Below, piece after piece: positions 33,089 through 43,395 of a stretch of DNA of 64,000 nt. The first letter of the stretch is position 1. Each line of letters starts with the position of its first letter. The stretch lies in assembly GCA_014381825.1 (NCBI GenBank), contig JACNKX010000101.1:1-64000 (forward strand), read 5' to 3'. A program made the position numbers and the translations under genes. Source of the stretch: Planctomycetota bacterium (GTDB lineage Bacteria > Planctomycetota > Planctomycetia > Pirellulales > Pirellulaceae). The notes below the pieces were generated by a model that saw only the letters and a list, made by a program, of their open reading frames with translations, was not told the origin of the DNA and did not search any database.

Positions 33089-36058
33089 CTAACGCAGATT
33101 ATCGAGGAACGCCAACAGATCCGCGACTTGCTGCGCCGTCAGGTCTTGGAGCAGCAAGTCGGGCATCATCGACTTTTGCTGCGGTGCCGCGAAATCAATT
33201 TCGTCACGCGGGACTCTAATCTCTTTCGCTTGCGCATCTTTGAGAACCATCTCCTTAGCGCTCGACGCGATCAGCAATCCGGTAACAACTTGTCCTGAAG
33301 TCGTCTCGATCAGCTGAGTAACGAACTTGGGATCGATCCTCTTCGAGGGAAACAGGAGACTCTCGAGCAGTTGCTCACGGTTATACTTCTTCCCGATTTG
33401 AGTCAGCTCAGGGCCAATTGCCTTACCTTGCTTTCCAACTTGATGGCAGTTTTTGCATTGGACTCCAGCAGTGTTTAGAAACAAGTCACTGCCTCGCCTC
33501 GTGTCACCGGAAAGATTGAGTATCTCCTCCGGATCGATGCTTGCGCCCAATCGCTTTGTTCGCTTCTCTTCGGGCAGAAAACGCTCGAATAGGTCACGAA
33601 TCTGGATGGCTTCGTGCTTTAGTGCCAACTGAATGATCTGGTCGCGATTTTCAGCTGAAATGGTCCCATCGTTGATCGCATGAACCGCCATTATTGCACC
33701 ACTGGTGCTGGTCAACAATTCGGAAGCTGCATCGCTCGCGGCCTCGGATTCTGAGAGCCAATTCAATGCCTCAAGTTGTGTGGTGCGTGTTGGCGGCGGT
33801 ACGTTGTCCGCGTCGCGCTTCAAGGATGCGATCCAGTCGTGCAGCAGTTCGACTCCCTGATCGTCAACCACCGACGAGCCGATGTAGGGCATCCGTCCAC
33901 GTCCGAGTTTTGACATCCGATAAAGCAACACGCTTCGGTACGGATCTCCCGCCCCAAGGACCTCGGCCCCATGAATCCCGAAAGTGCCCTGCGTTGGACG
34001 AGCTTTCAAAAGATTGGTTTTCTCCAATGTCAACTGATGCTGAACATCCATCGCCGCTGTTCCACCACCGCCTCGTCGATGGCAATGAGCACAGTTTATA
34101 TGCAGGTAGGCTCTGGCTCGTTCTTCAAGAGATGCCGATTCGTCCTGAGGGTTGGCCATACGAGCCGAAGAAGTCGACCCAATGTGGTCAAACACGCCGA
34201 TGTGCTGAAGCGTCGCCAATTGGTCTGCTGCAGCGTCTCCGTAACGATGCTGCCGATCGAGCTGCGATGGTACAAATCCGTAGACTGAACCGCCGCGAGT
34301 TGTATGGCACAGCAGACACTCGGTGCTGCTGGCAAAGTGCCACGTCTGCTGTCGCTTTCCTTCCCGTGCCGATGCGTCGACGATCTCAAACGTTCGATCG
34401 AAGGCTTGCTCCGTGCTTAGCTCGGCGTCGGTCTGCTCGTCGTTCCAGGCATAGGTGTAGCCCCGCCAAGTATCAACATCGTAGTGCAGGATCTGTGTTT
34501 CCAACCGACGAAGGCTGTTCGCGTTTCCTCGCTCCATCTCCAGCGAAATCGTTTTCATCAAGACGGCATCCGTGGGATAGCTCCAATTGCCCTTGATGTT
34601 TCCTACTTGCACGTTGTTTGTTTCGTGGATGCCGAGACGAGCCGTGCCAGGCAACGCGATATATCGCTCGGCCGACGCACCGTCCATCCATGGCTCGGCA
34701 TTGATACTGTACGGGATGACGCCTGCTGCAACGGCATGTTCTTTGACGGATGTGAATAGCCCTGTGTCACTGAGCTTGGTTGGGAATGATGCGTTTGCTG
34801 CCGCTGCGCCATTCTCGACAAGCCGATGAATCGTTCCGTCGTACCCGACGACGTACAGTTCGCCCGAGTTATCAACACCAAAGCAGATGATGGCCAACGG
34901 TGTGTCAACGATCTCCTCTCGCGAAACGACTTGAGTGCCATCGTGCCGCAGCGCCCACATCTTGCCAGTCACATAGTCTCCGTAGACATAGCAACCGCGC
35001 AGCTCGGACAACCGCTCGCCGCGATACACGTAACCACCTGTCACCGAGCGAGCTTCGATATGTGAATGAGCAGCGGTCGGCTCGACAATGGGCGACGGTC
35101 CGCGAGTTCGCTCGCGATGAACAGGTTGCAGTCCCTCCACGAGACTCCAGCCGTAGTTCGCGCCACGCTCGATGCGATACACCAACTCCCATAACTCCCA
35201 GCCAACATCGCCGACCCACAAATCGCCGTTCGCCGAATCGAAGCTCATCCGCCACGGATTGCGATGTCCATAGGACCAGATTTCGCCCCGGGCTCCTGGC
35301 AAATCGACGTAGGGATTGTCTGATGGAATCGAGTACATGCGATCGTCGTCCGGTCGATCCACGTCGACACGTAAAATACAAGCCAAGACATTCGACACAT
35401 CTTGTCCGGACATCATCGGATCAGGTGGAAACGCCGGTCCACCATCGCCGGTTGAAATGTAGAGGCATCCGTCGGGTCCAAACTTTAAGCAACCACCGTT
35501 ATGCCCTCCAGATCGCCAAGTCAGTACGATCTGCTCACTCGTTGGGTCAATCATCGGAGGATCGGATTTCACGACCTCGAATCGCGAGACTCTTGTTCCA
35601 TCTTCAATGTCCGCACCCGTGATGTAGCAAATGTAGCAGTATCTGTTCTCTTGAAAGTTTGGATGAAACGTCAGCCCGTACACACGATCCACTTTGGGCA
35701 ACGCCGCTTTGAGGTCGATGAACAAATCCGGTTCTGTGGAAGTACCGTCAGCGAGAAACGAATACATGTTCCCTTGAAGTTCTACAACGAAAAGGCGATC
35801 CGTCCCCGGAGCGTTTGCGAAGTCGACGGGGTCTGTAAACTGCAATTTTGAAAAGACTTGTTCGGTTCGATAGGGAGAAGGAGGGTTAGGTGAGCCTGTA
35901 ATATTCGAAGCGACCCACGGAACACGGGTCTCGATTCCGACAGTTTCATCCCCCTGAGCCTGCTTGCTAGAGAAGAAGCCAATTCCAAGTGTGCCGAAGG
36001 CCAAGGAAGTCATGAGCTTCAGGGTCTGTCGGCAAAACAGCGGTGAGCGATTATCCAT
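33089..36058 (-). CDS. PQQ-type sugar dehydrogenase fused to cytochrome c and planctomycete haem domains
   Basis: From ATG 36058 the protein has 989 residues and an N-terminal export signal. Residues about 60-420 are a glucose/sorbosone-dehydrogenase beta-propeller (GLTFHPNFQENRY, SGGHNGGCLKFGPDGCLYISTGDGG, EIWSYGHRNPWRMSFD). The next part (about 425-750) resembles SO2930-type dihaem proteins and has haem motifs CLLCH (581-585) and CAHCH (656-660). The C-terminus is the planctomycete haem-binding domain with CKNCH at 868-872 and GPELTQIGKKY. This puts an oxidase and its electron carriers in one periplasmic chain. It is convergent with the Nramp-like gene (27 bp). Confidence 0.9.
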   Translation of the reverse strand: MDNRSPLFCRQTLKLMTSLAFGTLGIGFFSSKQAQGDETVGIETRVPWVASNITGSPNPPSPYRTEQVFSKLQFTDPVDFANAPGTDRLFVVELQGNMYSFLADGTSTEPDLFIDLKAALPKVDRVYGLTFHPNFQENRYCYICYITGADIEDGTRVSRFEVVKSDPPMIDPTSEQIVLTWRSGGHNGGCLKFGPDGCLYISTGDGGPAFPPDPMMSGQDVSNVLACILRVDVDRPDDDRMYSIPSDNPYVDLPGARGEIWSYGHRNPWRMSFDSANGDLWVGDVGWELWELVYRIERGANYGWSLVEGLQPVHRERTRGPSPIVEPTAAHSHIEARSVTGGYVYRGERLSELRGCYVYGDYVTGKMWALRHDGTQVVSREEIVDTPLAIICFGVDNSGELYVVGYDGTIHRLVENGAAAANASFPTKLSDTGLFTSVKEHAVAAGVIPYSINAEPWMDGASAERYIALPGTARLGIHETNNVQVGNIKGNWSYPTDAVLMKTISLEMERGNANSLRRLETQILHYDVDTWRGYTYAWNDEQTDAELSTEQAFDRTFEIVDASAREGKRQQTWHFASSTECLLCHTTRGGSVYGFVPSQLDRQHRYGDAAADQLATLQHIGVFDHIGSTSSARMANPQDESASLEERARAYLHINCAHCHRRGGGGTAAMDVQHQLTLEKTNLLKARPTQGTFGIHGAEVLGAGDPYRSVLLYRMSKLGRGRMPYIGSSVVDDQGVELLHDWIASLKRDADNVPPPTRTTQLEALNWLSESEAASDAASELLTSTSGAIMAVHAINDGTISAENRDQIIQLALKHEAIQIRDLFERFLPEEKRTKRLGASIDPEEILNLSGDTRRGSDLFLNTAGVQCKNCHQVGKQGKAIGPELTQIGKKYNREQLLESLLFPSKRIDPKFVTQLIETTSGQVVTGLLIASSAKEMVLKDAQAKEIRVPRDEIDFAAPQQKSMMPDLLLQDLTAQQVADLLAFLDNLR

Positions 36059-36181
36059 GGTCGCTTTCAGTTGGTACGATGTGCAGCATTGCAAATTACA
36101 AGAACGTAGCCACGATTATTGGTCGCGTACTCGGACATTACAAGCGACGCGATCACAGTAGCCATCAGAAAGCACACCACC

Positions 36182-37510
36182 ATGACGCACCACGTTGATC
36201 GAAGGTCCTTCCTCGGAACGTTGCTCGCCACATCCACGGCCGCGACACTGCGCGCCGCTGAACCGAACAGCGATTCTTCAAAGTCCGAGATGCTTGCCGC
36301 CGCACGCCAGAACGACACGATTTATCGCGCACGGGAGATCGCGGCTGACATTCTCAATCCTTCTCCCAAAGAACTTGAACACGGGATGGAGTTGCACGCA
36401 AACTCACTAGTTTTCGATACGTACGGATTTGCACCTCGCGCTGCCCTAGATGGCGATGCACTTCGAGAAGCCGCCGAAGCGGGCGCGTCCCAAATGGAGC
36501 TGCAAGACTTACGCGAGTCGATGACGATGACGCGTTATGTTACGGACGCCAATGAACGAGCCGAGTTCGTGCAGGCATGGCATGCGTCGGGAGTGACGTG
36601 CATTTTCCAAAATGCGGGAGAAGAAGGCCAGGCTCCGCTAACACTTCTGAAACGGTTATCTCGCTTTACCTACGCGACCGACATGATGCGCGATTTCATG
36701 GCAAAAGCGGCGACGCCGGACGACATCGTCTCGGCCAAAGAACAGGGCAGACGTTGCTTGTACTTAACGGGAAACGGCGTCCCACTCACGCAACAATGGG
36801 TTTCGGTTGAAGACGAGTTGCGGTATCTGACTGTCTTCTTCCAACTTGGCATTCGAATGATGCATCTAACTTATCAACGACGGAATATGATCGGTGATGG
36901 ATGTGCCGAATCTTCGAACGCCGGCTTGAGTGATTTTGGTCGCACTGTCGTCGCGGCAATGAACAAAGTCGGGGTAATCGTCGACATCGCGCACTCCGGC
37001 TGGCGTACGAGCTTGGAAGCCGCGCAAGCGTCTGACCGTCCCATGGTGGCCAGCCATTCGACTTGCACCGCGCTGCACCACCATATTCGCAGTAAACCTG
37101 ATGAGGTCATCAAAGCAATCGCCAATTCAGGCGGGCTGATCGGCATTTGCTGTATCCCACGCTTCCTCGGTGGGAGTGGAGACATCGCAGCGTTGCTCGA
37201 CCACGTTGATCATGTCGTAAAAACGTTCGGCATCAACCATGTAGGTATTGGTACGGATGTGTCCTACACCTCGCGGAACTCCGCGATAGAGAACAAGAAG
37301 ATCCCACGACGCCCCAAGTCGAGACCCGACTGGCGTTCCCTCTGGCCACCCGATCCGTTCAAGGAAACTGCCGAGGGCAAACAGAGCATTGCCTGGACCA
37401 ATTGGCCCATGTTCACCGTCGGCTTGGTGCAGCGGGGTTACTCTGATGATGACATTCAAAAGATCATCGGAGGAAATATGCTTCGGGTCGCACGGGCCGC
37501 ACTGGGATAA
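36182..37510 (+). CDS. M19 (membrane dipeptidase)-like protein with Tat-type signal
   Basis: From ATG 36182 the protein has 442 residues. The N-terminus DRRSFLGTLLATSTAATLRA is a twin-arginine-like signal. The body follows peptidase family M19: GVTCIFQNAGEEG (zinc-bridging Glu at 147 or 148), VDIAHSGW (H271), VASHSTC (H292) and VGIGTDVS (D359). The first zinc pair, normally H-x-D in GHNDLP, reads LVFDTYGFAP (about 76-85), without the His. A di-zinc dipeptidase would be compromised, although other chemistry of the amidohydrolase fold is possible. It is divergent from the sugar dehydrogenase fusion. Confidence 0.8.
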   Translation: MTHHVDRRSFLGTLLATSTAATLRAAEPNSDSSKSEMLAAARQNDTIYRAREIAADILNPSPKELEHGMELHANSLVFDTYGFAPRAALDGDALREAAEAGASQMELQDLRESMTMTRYVTDANERAEFVQAWHASGVTCIFQNAGEEGQAPLTLLKRLSRFTYATDMMRDFMAKAATPDDIVSAKEQGRRCLYLTGNGVPLTQQWVSVEDELRYLTVFFQLGIRMMHLTYQRRNMIGDGCAESSNAGLSDFGRTVVAAMNKVGVIVDIAHSGWRTSLEAAQASDRPMVASHSTCTALHHHIRSKPDEVIKAIANSGGLIGICCIPRFLGGSGDIAALLDHVDHVVKTFGINHVGIGTDVSYTSRNSAIENKKIPRRPKSRPDWRSLWPPDPFKETAEGKQSIAWTNWPMFTVGLVQRGYSDDDIQKIIGGNMLRVARAALG

Positions 37511-37954
37511 CTAAGACTGGAGGTCGTTCGCTCTCCGACGAAGTGAAAGTCCGGACCGCAATGCCTCCTTATTGCTTCACTTCATCATGCTCCCACTGAA
37601 ACAGGCTGGCGGCGTTTCGTTTCCCCAGAAGAGTTCTTAAGAAGTCGATTCTCTGTAAGTCATGCGAGCTGTTATTTAGTCAAGAATTGGCGCGAAGACG
37701 AACACTCATCAGCTGAGCCAGACTGTGCCGTTCCGATGCTTCGGTCGATGTGACCGACGCAGTTTGGGAGGCTCGCGAACAGGTGCGATTCGAGGAACTA
37801 GCCAACTGAACATAAGGACCGTCAGCGTGCTTTGCAGCAGATCACAATTCAGTCCATTTTCGGCATGTCTCATGCCTCACGGGCTTCTTAAGACCATTCG
37901 TATCGTTGCCAATCGGGGACCGACCCTCGGACGCGTTCCCGTTTCTTCTCGCGA
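37511..37954. other. 444-bp intergenic region without a supported feature
   Basis: The region lies between convergent genes (M19-like and GEVED/dockerin protein). The reading frames crossing it look random in composition. I found no RNA gene and no hairpin followed by a T run that I would call a terminator. Confidence 0.4.
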
Positions 37955-40900
37955 CTATGCCAATGCTAATTCGGTGGCCAAGAGCTCCAGCGTTTCTTCG
38001 TCCACCGGCAGACTCAACCAATCCTCGTTTTCGCTCGTCTCCAACGCGACTTGCCGAGCGTCGTCTGTTTGTTCGGTCATGTCTCGAAGGGCATAAGCCG
38101 TTACATCGACCAGGCGTGATCGAAGCAACTCAGGCAGATGCGATCCGTCGCTTGAGGTTTCCGGAGAGTTTGTGGGAGCGACGGTGAAGAGTGCTGTGAT
38201 CCCGCCTTCTCCTTCTTTGCTGCCGTCACCGTTCAGGAAGTTAATGATCAGTAACGCATCTAAAGGCGAAACGGATAGATCACCACTGGTGTCGTAGTAG
38301 AACGCCGGCAGTGCGCTGAGTAATTCTGGCGTGGCTAGCGGGCGAGCCCCCATCTCGTTCAGCGTGTTGATAATCACTAGTGCGTCTACAGGGGCAGTGT
38401 GCCCATCGCGGTTTGGGTCGAGTGCGTTGAACGGATTCCGCCAAGCGATTGTATTGGCAACTTCGATTGTTGCGCCAGCTTGAGTAAGCACATGAACATA
38501 TTGACCGTCGACTAGATTCGGTGGCTGAACCGTCCAATTCCCAACGTAATCAAGCGTGTCGTCCTCGCCATGGTGTATTCGTAGCGTGGCTGCCGTCTCG
38601 GAGATACCAAGGACACTCTGGCCGGTCAGTATTAGCGAATTGGCTCCGTTGCCGAGGATGTCAATGACTTCAACGCTGTGCAGATCGAGACTGTCGATGT
38701 TCGTAAGATCAAGACCCTGGCTACCGCCGGTAAGGACTAGGGCATCGTGACCGCTACCACCATTGAAGCCGAGCTTTCCTGCGAAGATCGCGCCGAGATT
38801 CGCGATGTTGAGCGTGTCGTCACCGCTGGTACCGTGAAATCCGAGTAGGCTCGTCCCGCCGCCACCAGCACGAAGAAGTTCCATCGAAGCGGAACTGGCC
38901 ACGATATCGTCTCCGTCAATCGATACTTCGGTCGAGCCCGCTGGCGGCAGATAGAATGCGACCACAGCGGTATTCGCATCTGAGACCGTCACGAGGTAGT
39001 CTTCCACCTCGCCACCGAATACGCCGCCTGTAGGCATTGCCGGACTATTTGTCGTACCCAAACGAAAGCGGGCATAGGTCGTCCGCACCGCGTTCTGTGG
39101 AACTTCAGGAAAGGACAATTGAACCTCACCATCAGTACCGTTGGGGACCGCCGCGATTGCCATCTCCGTGTCGTTGTCAAATACACCGTCGCCGTTGTAG
39201 TCAATCCATCCTGCCAATGCCGCTTCGATTCGGCTGGCGTTGAAAACGGTTACACGAACCTCCGACGTCTGGCCAAGAGTGAGTTGCAGATCTGCAAGGT
39301 TCACTCCATCGTCATCGTCGGTGCCCGCCGCGTCTCCATTCGCCTGAAAGGTAGGTTGCCCGTCCGCCTCGGTGTCTGGTGGGCCGCTGCCCATATAGAG
39401 ATCCTGCCATACGCCATGACGAGCACCATTCTCTTCCAATAACGTGTCGTAATTCAGCGTCGATGTCCCAGGACCGAAGTCAGGGGCATCGCCGTAGTCC
39501 AGTGTTGGCGAAACGAGTATCGATGTAGGGTGGTCTTCAACTTCACCATCCGAGGCGCGGCCGAACGAATTTGCCGCCGCGCTATCGGTGCTGATTCGAA
39601 ACCTGGAAAACGTATTGCCGAAGTCGCCAGCTAATGTGGGGACAGGCGGAAAGCTGAGAGTGACTTCTTCATTCACCGTGCCAGCAGGCACCGGCACTGA
39701 AGCCCGTTCCCCTTCATTCTCAAAGTCGCCATTCTGGTTGTAGTCGATCCAGCCATAGAGTGTGGCTGGCGAATCGCTGTTGTTCGTGACGTTAACGCGG
39801 ACATTGGGAGACTGGCCTACCAGCAAAGTCTGGATATAGAAGGAATCGACGACACCGTCTTCGTCGTCGATTCCTTCATTGTCATCACCAAAAGCGATTG
39901 GATGCACTAATGCGTTAATGGGTTCGAGATCTCCCGTGAGAGCGCCCATAAACACGTTGCTGTTGGCAGGATGCGACGGACCATTATCTGCCTCAACCGT
40001 ACGGTAATTGAAGAATCCTGTCCCCGCAGATCCATCAGGAGCGTCACCGTATTCGCGCGGCTTCGCTTCGATCTCGACCGTAAAGCCTTGTACTCTCTCT
40101 GGAGGTAAGTCTGAGGGGAAGACACTGCCCGATACACCTGTCTTACTGACATGGAATCGTGACCCCGTCGTGCCAAGTGGCGCATCACTGGGGATGTTGA
40201 ATGAGAATGTCTGAGTCTCGGAAGTTTGACCAATATCTTCGTTGAACAAGATCCGTTCTCGAAAGTCCTGGAAATCTCCGTCACCATTGAAGTCAATCCA
40301 TGCGTCTAGTCTGTTCGATACGGGATCAGGGTTCTGTAACTCAATCTCAACCTCGGCCCATTGTCGGGGCACGACGTCCGTGGAGAAAGAGGCTGTAACT
40401 TCCGGGTCCAAATCGCTGCCGACACCCAGTTCTCGAATTCGCACGTTGGGCCCGAACACCTGTGCCTCCTGCCTTTCTGGCAAGACAACATTGGGATATC
40501 GATGCCCCTCAATGTCTATACCGCATGCGGTGCCAGTTGGATGCGGATGAACGCGACCACCGATGTGGGTAACGCCGTCTGCGGGAAGCACGTCACTGGA
40601 TGTAACAAAGTTCGTGAAGACGTCGGTCGGCGTATCGAATTTCCAACTCCAATAGGCACTGAGTGCATAAGTCTCGCTCGGCAACAGGACAACATTGTTG
40701 GGCGTATCTTCAAACAGCCATTGTCCCACGCCTGCGTTGCCGACGACGGTGCTATTATCTGTAACCGTTACTGACGACAAGCTCTGACTATGGTTTACCG
40801 ATCCACCATCATAGATGTCTTGAAAGAAAACGTCCTCAAGAGAGGAGCCAGCGCCCTTCGTCAAATCCACGGATGTGCTGCCTAAGTCATTGACAAACTC

Positions 40901-41482
40901 AACCATCCACGGCCCACCAGCGTTTCCTGTAACTCTGACATTGTCTGCGGAGTCGGCATTCTGGCCTACGTTTGACAAGGCGGCCAAGCTGGATTGCACC
41001 TGGGCTGACGTTGCACCGAACGGAATGGCAGAGGTCGTCGCTGTGCTAGTGCCGGGCATTTCTACCTTTATCGTAAACGATGCGGCAGCGGACGCACTAT
41101 TGCGGGTGATAAGCGTAACGTCGCTGACGCCAACGCGCCACAGACTCACTTCATGTGAACCTTCAATTAACCCACGACCGCTGTTTTCCGTCTCGTCCCA
41201 GAAACCAAGTCCATCGACAACAACCGGATGATCGACGTGAAATTCCCATCCAAGTGAAATGTCGCATCCAGACGTACGCGTTTCTCCTACTTCGGAAAAT
41301 ATCAAGGCAGGCAGTGATGCAAGCAACCTCCGAGGTTCAAGCGTTTCAACGGCCAGTCGTCGTAAACGCGTCCTGTTTCCTTTGCGGTATCGCTTGCGAT
41401 TGGAGCGGTGGAAGGATCTCACGGGATAATCTCCTGGTGTTTGACAATTGGGCTGAACATTCTGAACCCAATTCAATTCCAT
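37955..41482 (-). CDS. Large surface protein with LEPR signal, GEVED modules and dockerin
   Basis: The 1175-residue protein carries a basic N-terminus and LEPRRLLAS (about 49-57), the planctomycete surface-protein signal. Three GEVED-type modules follow at about 370-880 (each with AWIDFNGDGDF or GWIDYN-type segments; two end GEVED). A dockerin-like pair near the C-terminus (NPFNALDPNRDGHTAPVDALVIIN and YYDTSGDLSVSPLDALLIIN, about 1035-1105) has Asp-rich calcium loops. The last 40 residues are acidic and resemble the end of the neighbouring 638-codon frame. ATG 41482 overlaps the upstream stop region by 10 bp in another frame, which suggests translational coupling. Confidence 0.85.
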   Translation of the reverse strand: MELNWVQNVQPNCQTPGDYPVRSFHRSNRKRYRKGNRTRLRRLAVETLEPRRLLASLPALIFSEVGETRTSGCDISLGWEFHVDHPVVVDGLGFWDETENSGRGLIEGSHEVSLWRVGVSDVTLITRNSASAAASFTIKVEMPGTSTATTSAIPFGATSAQVQSSLAALSNVGQNADSADNVRVTGNAGGPWMVEFVNDLGSTSVDLTKGAGSSLEDVFFQDIYDGGSVNHSQSLSSVTVTDNSTVVGNAGVGQWLFEDTPNNVVLLPSETYALSAYWSWKFDTPTDVFTNFVTSSDVLPADGVTHIGGRVHPHPTGTACGIDIEGHRYPNVVLPERQEAQVFGPNVRIRELGVGSDLDPEVTASFSTDVVPRQWAEVEIELQNPDPVSNRLDAWIDFNGDGDFQDFRERILFNEDIGQTSETQTFSFNIPSDAPLGTTGSRFHVSKTGVSGSVFPSDLPPERVQGFTVEIEAKPREYGDAPDGSAGTGFFNYRTVEADNGPSHPANSNVFMGALTGDLEPINALVHPIAFGDDNEGIDDEDGVVDSFYIQTLLVGQSPNVRVNVTNNSDSPATLYGWIDYNQNGDFENEGERASVPVPAGTVNEEVTLSFPPVPTLAGDFGNTFSRFRISTDSAAANSFGRASDGEVEDHPTSILVSPTLDYGDAPDFGPGTSTLNYDTLLEENGARHGVWQDLYMGSGPPDTEADGQPTFQANGDAAGTDDDDGVNLADLQLTLGQTSEVRVTVFNASRIEAALAGWIDYNGDGVFDNDTEMAIAAVPNGTDGEVQLSFPEVPQNAVRTTYARFRLGTTNSPAMPTGGVFGGEVEDYLVTVSDANTAVVAFYLPPAGSTEVSIDGDDIVASSASMELLRAGGGGTSLLGFHGTSGDDTLNIANLGAIFAGKLGFNGGSGHDALVLTGGSQGLDLTNIDSLDLHSVEVIDILGNGANSLILTGQSVLGISETAATLRIHHGEDDTLDYVGNWTVQPPNLVDGQYVHVLTQAGATIEVANTIAWRNPFNALDPNRDGHTAPVDALVIINTLNEMGARPLATPELLSALPAFYYDTSGDLSVSPLDALLIINFLNGDGSKEGEGGITALFTVAPTNSPETSSDGSHLPELLRSRLVDVTAYALRDMTEQTDDARQVALETSENEDWLSLPVDEETLELLATELALA

Positions 41483-43389
41483 GCGTTGGTAACATCTTCA
41501 GCAAGTTCATCGAGCAAGGCATCTAGTTCGTCCGTCGAAGTCAACTCTTGAGCATGCCGCGAACGGAAAGTCTTGATCGTTGCGGCATTTTCATCCAGCC
41601 AGTCGGACGACTTCGTGTAACGAGCATCCTCAGGCTCGACGAGTCGAGTGAGCGATCGACTGGTACTAGGATTTGCTGCATTAACAAACGATGAGCTGCT
41701 GCTTGGAGTTAGCCCGTTCCCGAAAGTAGTGTCAGCTAATACCGTGTCCTTGGCATACTGCGGCAGATCTGCTAATTCGCCTTCTGATCCGAGGATCGAT
41801 GAATTGATGTGATTGATGATGATTAGCGCATCGAGCGCCGTGACGGAACCATCTCCGTTAACGTCGTAGAAGAAATCATCTGACTCAGTGCGCTCCCGAA
41901 GCTCCAGCGTGTTGCCACGGGTGTGCTGTGGAGCGTTGATTTCGTTGATGATGATCAAGGCATCGAGCGCCGTGATTGAGTTGTCACCATTCGTATCTTT
42001 GGCTTCGCTTGGATTCTGCCAAGCTGGACCAGCCACCACGGTCGTCGTTGCTTCGGCGACGGCGAGCTTGCTTTCGATGTGCCCAACGTTGTCGGTCGCA
42101 ACACTGTAGAAGGAGTATGACTTTCCGTCTTCTCCAAGAAAGGAAGCGAAAGTCTCGGGTGTTCCCGCCAGCCACAGTTCGAATGGACCATCATCTGTCG
42201 AGACGAAAATGTCATACGAACCGACGCCAGAGCCACCGGCATCGTCTTGACCGGTCCAGGTAACGCTGAAGCTGTCGCTGGAGGTCTCCGGCAAAAGATC
42301 AACGGTACTCGTCGGCGTGCCGATGTCGATTGTGTGCGTCGTTGTGGGGGTCAGAATTGGATCGTTCACGTCGAAGAAGATATTGGCTTGGTTGTTGACT
42401 TTGGCACCGGATGCAAGCGAAGCGAGAGGCATTACAGAATAACTCACGAAACCTTCACCACTGCCGGTTTCTTTGTTGTTCACAGGCAGGAAGCCTGCAA
42501 ACGGGTCGGCTGGCGGTAACCCGGTATTCGGATCGAGGGAATCGAACACCCACGTTGCGATCCCCGTAGCTAGGTCGATATCGCCGGAAACTCTGACTAG
42601 AAGTGGCGTCCCGTCCGGATTCGTTGTGCTAACGGACTTCTCGAATTCGCGAACACCTGGGGGAACCGCGATTCGCAGTGAACCAAAACCAACACTTCCA
42701 AGCTCAAGCGTCTCCCAGTCAACGTGCTCCGAAAGCTGATCGACGATACGCACTTGCTGTGCGGCCGCAGTGGCGAATTCGGGATCGTTCTCAAAGTAGA
42801 TCGTGTACGGCAAGATTTGGTCGACAACGCGGTAGTTTTCAGGTCCGCTTCCTTGCGGGCCGACCTTATCGTTGGGGTCGAACGATCCGACTACTTGGAT
42901 ATTCTTGATCAGTCTGGAGTCCACATTCGGAGGCTTCGGGACCGGCGTCGGAGTGTTGTTAGAAACGTTAACATTGCCGTTGATTCGAGTGCTGACTGTA
43001 ACGCTCGTCAGAATTGTCTTAGCAACTCCGCATCTCAACAAGCGGTTTCCGAACCCATCAGGTCCACTGAGTTTCGCGTCGTCGTTGTCGAACTCATAAC
43101 GATCGCTGATTACATATTCCACATCCGCTCGGTAAGCTGCTAGTTTCGAACCGTCGTCGGCTTCAACGAACTTGATATCAATGTTCTTCACCGTAACCTT
43201 CAGTCCTTGAGTACCGCCAAAGGTCAGCTGGAGGCGGTAAAAGTCTCGATTGGTCGCGAGGATCTGCACAACCTCGCTAAGGTCGCCGATGCCGGAACTA
43301 TGTCCGGACGAGTCGTAGAAAGATACATTCGGCAGACCCTGGATCTCGAAACCCGTGACAGACATCGCGCCGGCTAGGAGTTGACTCAC
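41473..43389 (-). CDS. Dockerin-bearing C-terminal part of the giant surface protein (after in-frame TAA)
   Basis: This 638-codon frame has no signal peptide and no LEPR motif. It lies in the same reading frame as the giant beta-helix gene upstream, separated only by TAA (43398-43396) and two sense codons before a GTG at 43389. The parts are FDPNDKVGP with PYTIYFEN (a module common in large planctomycete surface proteins), an immunoglobulin-like section near 380-460, and a dockerin-like pair (DTNGDNSITALDALIIIN and YDVNGDGSVTALDALIIIN). It is best read as the C-terminal third of one protein, lost or made separately because of the stop. It could be translated alone from the GTG but would then not be exported. 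Confidence 0.75.
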   Translation of the reverse strand: MSQLLAGAMSVTGFEIQGLPNVSFYDSSGHSSGIGDLSEVVQILATNRDFYRLQLTFGGTQGLKVTVKNIDIKFVEADDGSKLAAYRADVEYVISDRYEFDNDDAKLSGPDGFGNRLLRCGVAKTILTSVTVSTRINGNVNVSNNTPTPVPKPPNVDSRLIKNIQVVGSFDPNDKVGPQGSGPENYRVVDQILPYTIYFENDPEFATAAAQQVRIVDQLSEHVDWETLELGSVGFGSLRIAVPPGVREFEKSVSTTNPDGTPLLVRVSGDIDLATGIATWVFDSLDPNTGLPPADPFAGFLPVNNKETGSGEGFVSYSVMPLASLASGAKVNNQANIFFDVNDPILTPTTTHTIDIGTPTSTVDLLPETSSDSFSVTWTGQDDAGGSGVGSYDIFVSTDDGPFELWLAGTPETFASFLGEDGKSYSFYSVATDNVGHIESKLAVAEATTTVVAGPAWQNPSEAKDTNGDNSITALDALIIINEINAPQHTRGNTLELRERTESDDFFYDVNGDGSVTALDALIIINHINSSILGSEGELADLPQYAKDTVLADTTFGNGLTPSSSSSFVNAANPSTSRSLTRLVEPEDARYTKSSDWLDENAATIKTFRSRHAQELTSTDELDALLDELAEDVTNAWN

Positions 43390-43395
43390 GATTTC

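Noticed and set aside
37725-38096. 123-codon plus-strand frame after the M19-like gene
   Set aside because: It overlaps the end of the GEVED/dockerin gene in antisense, and its composition does not resemble protein.
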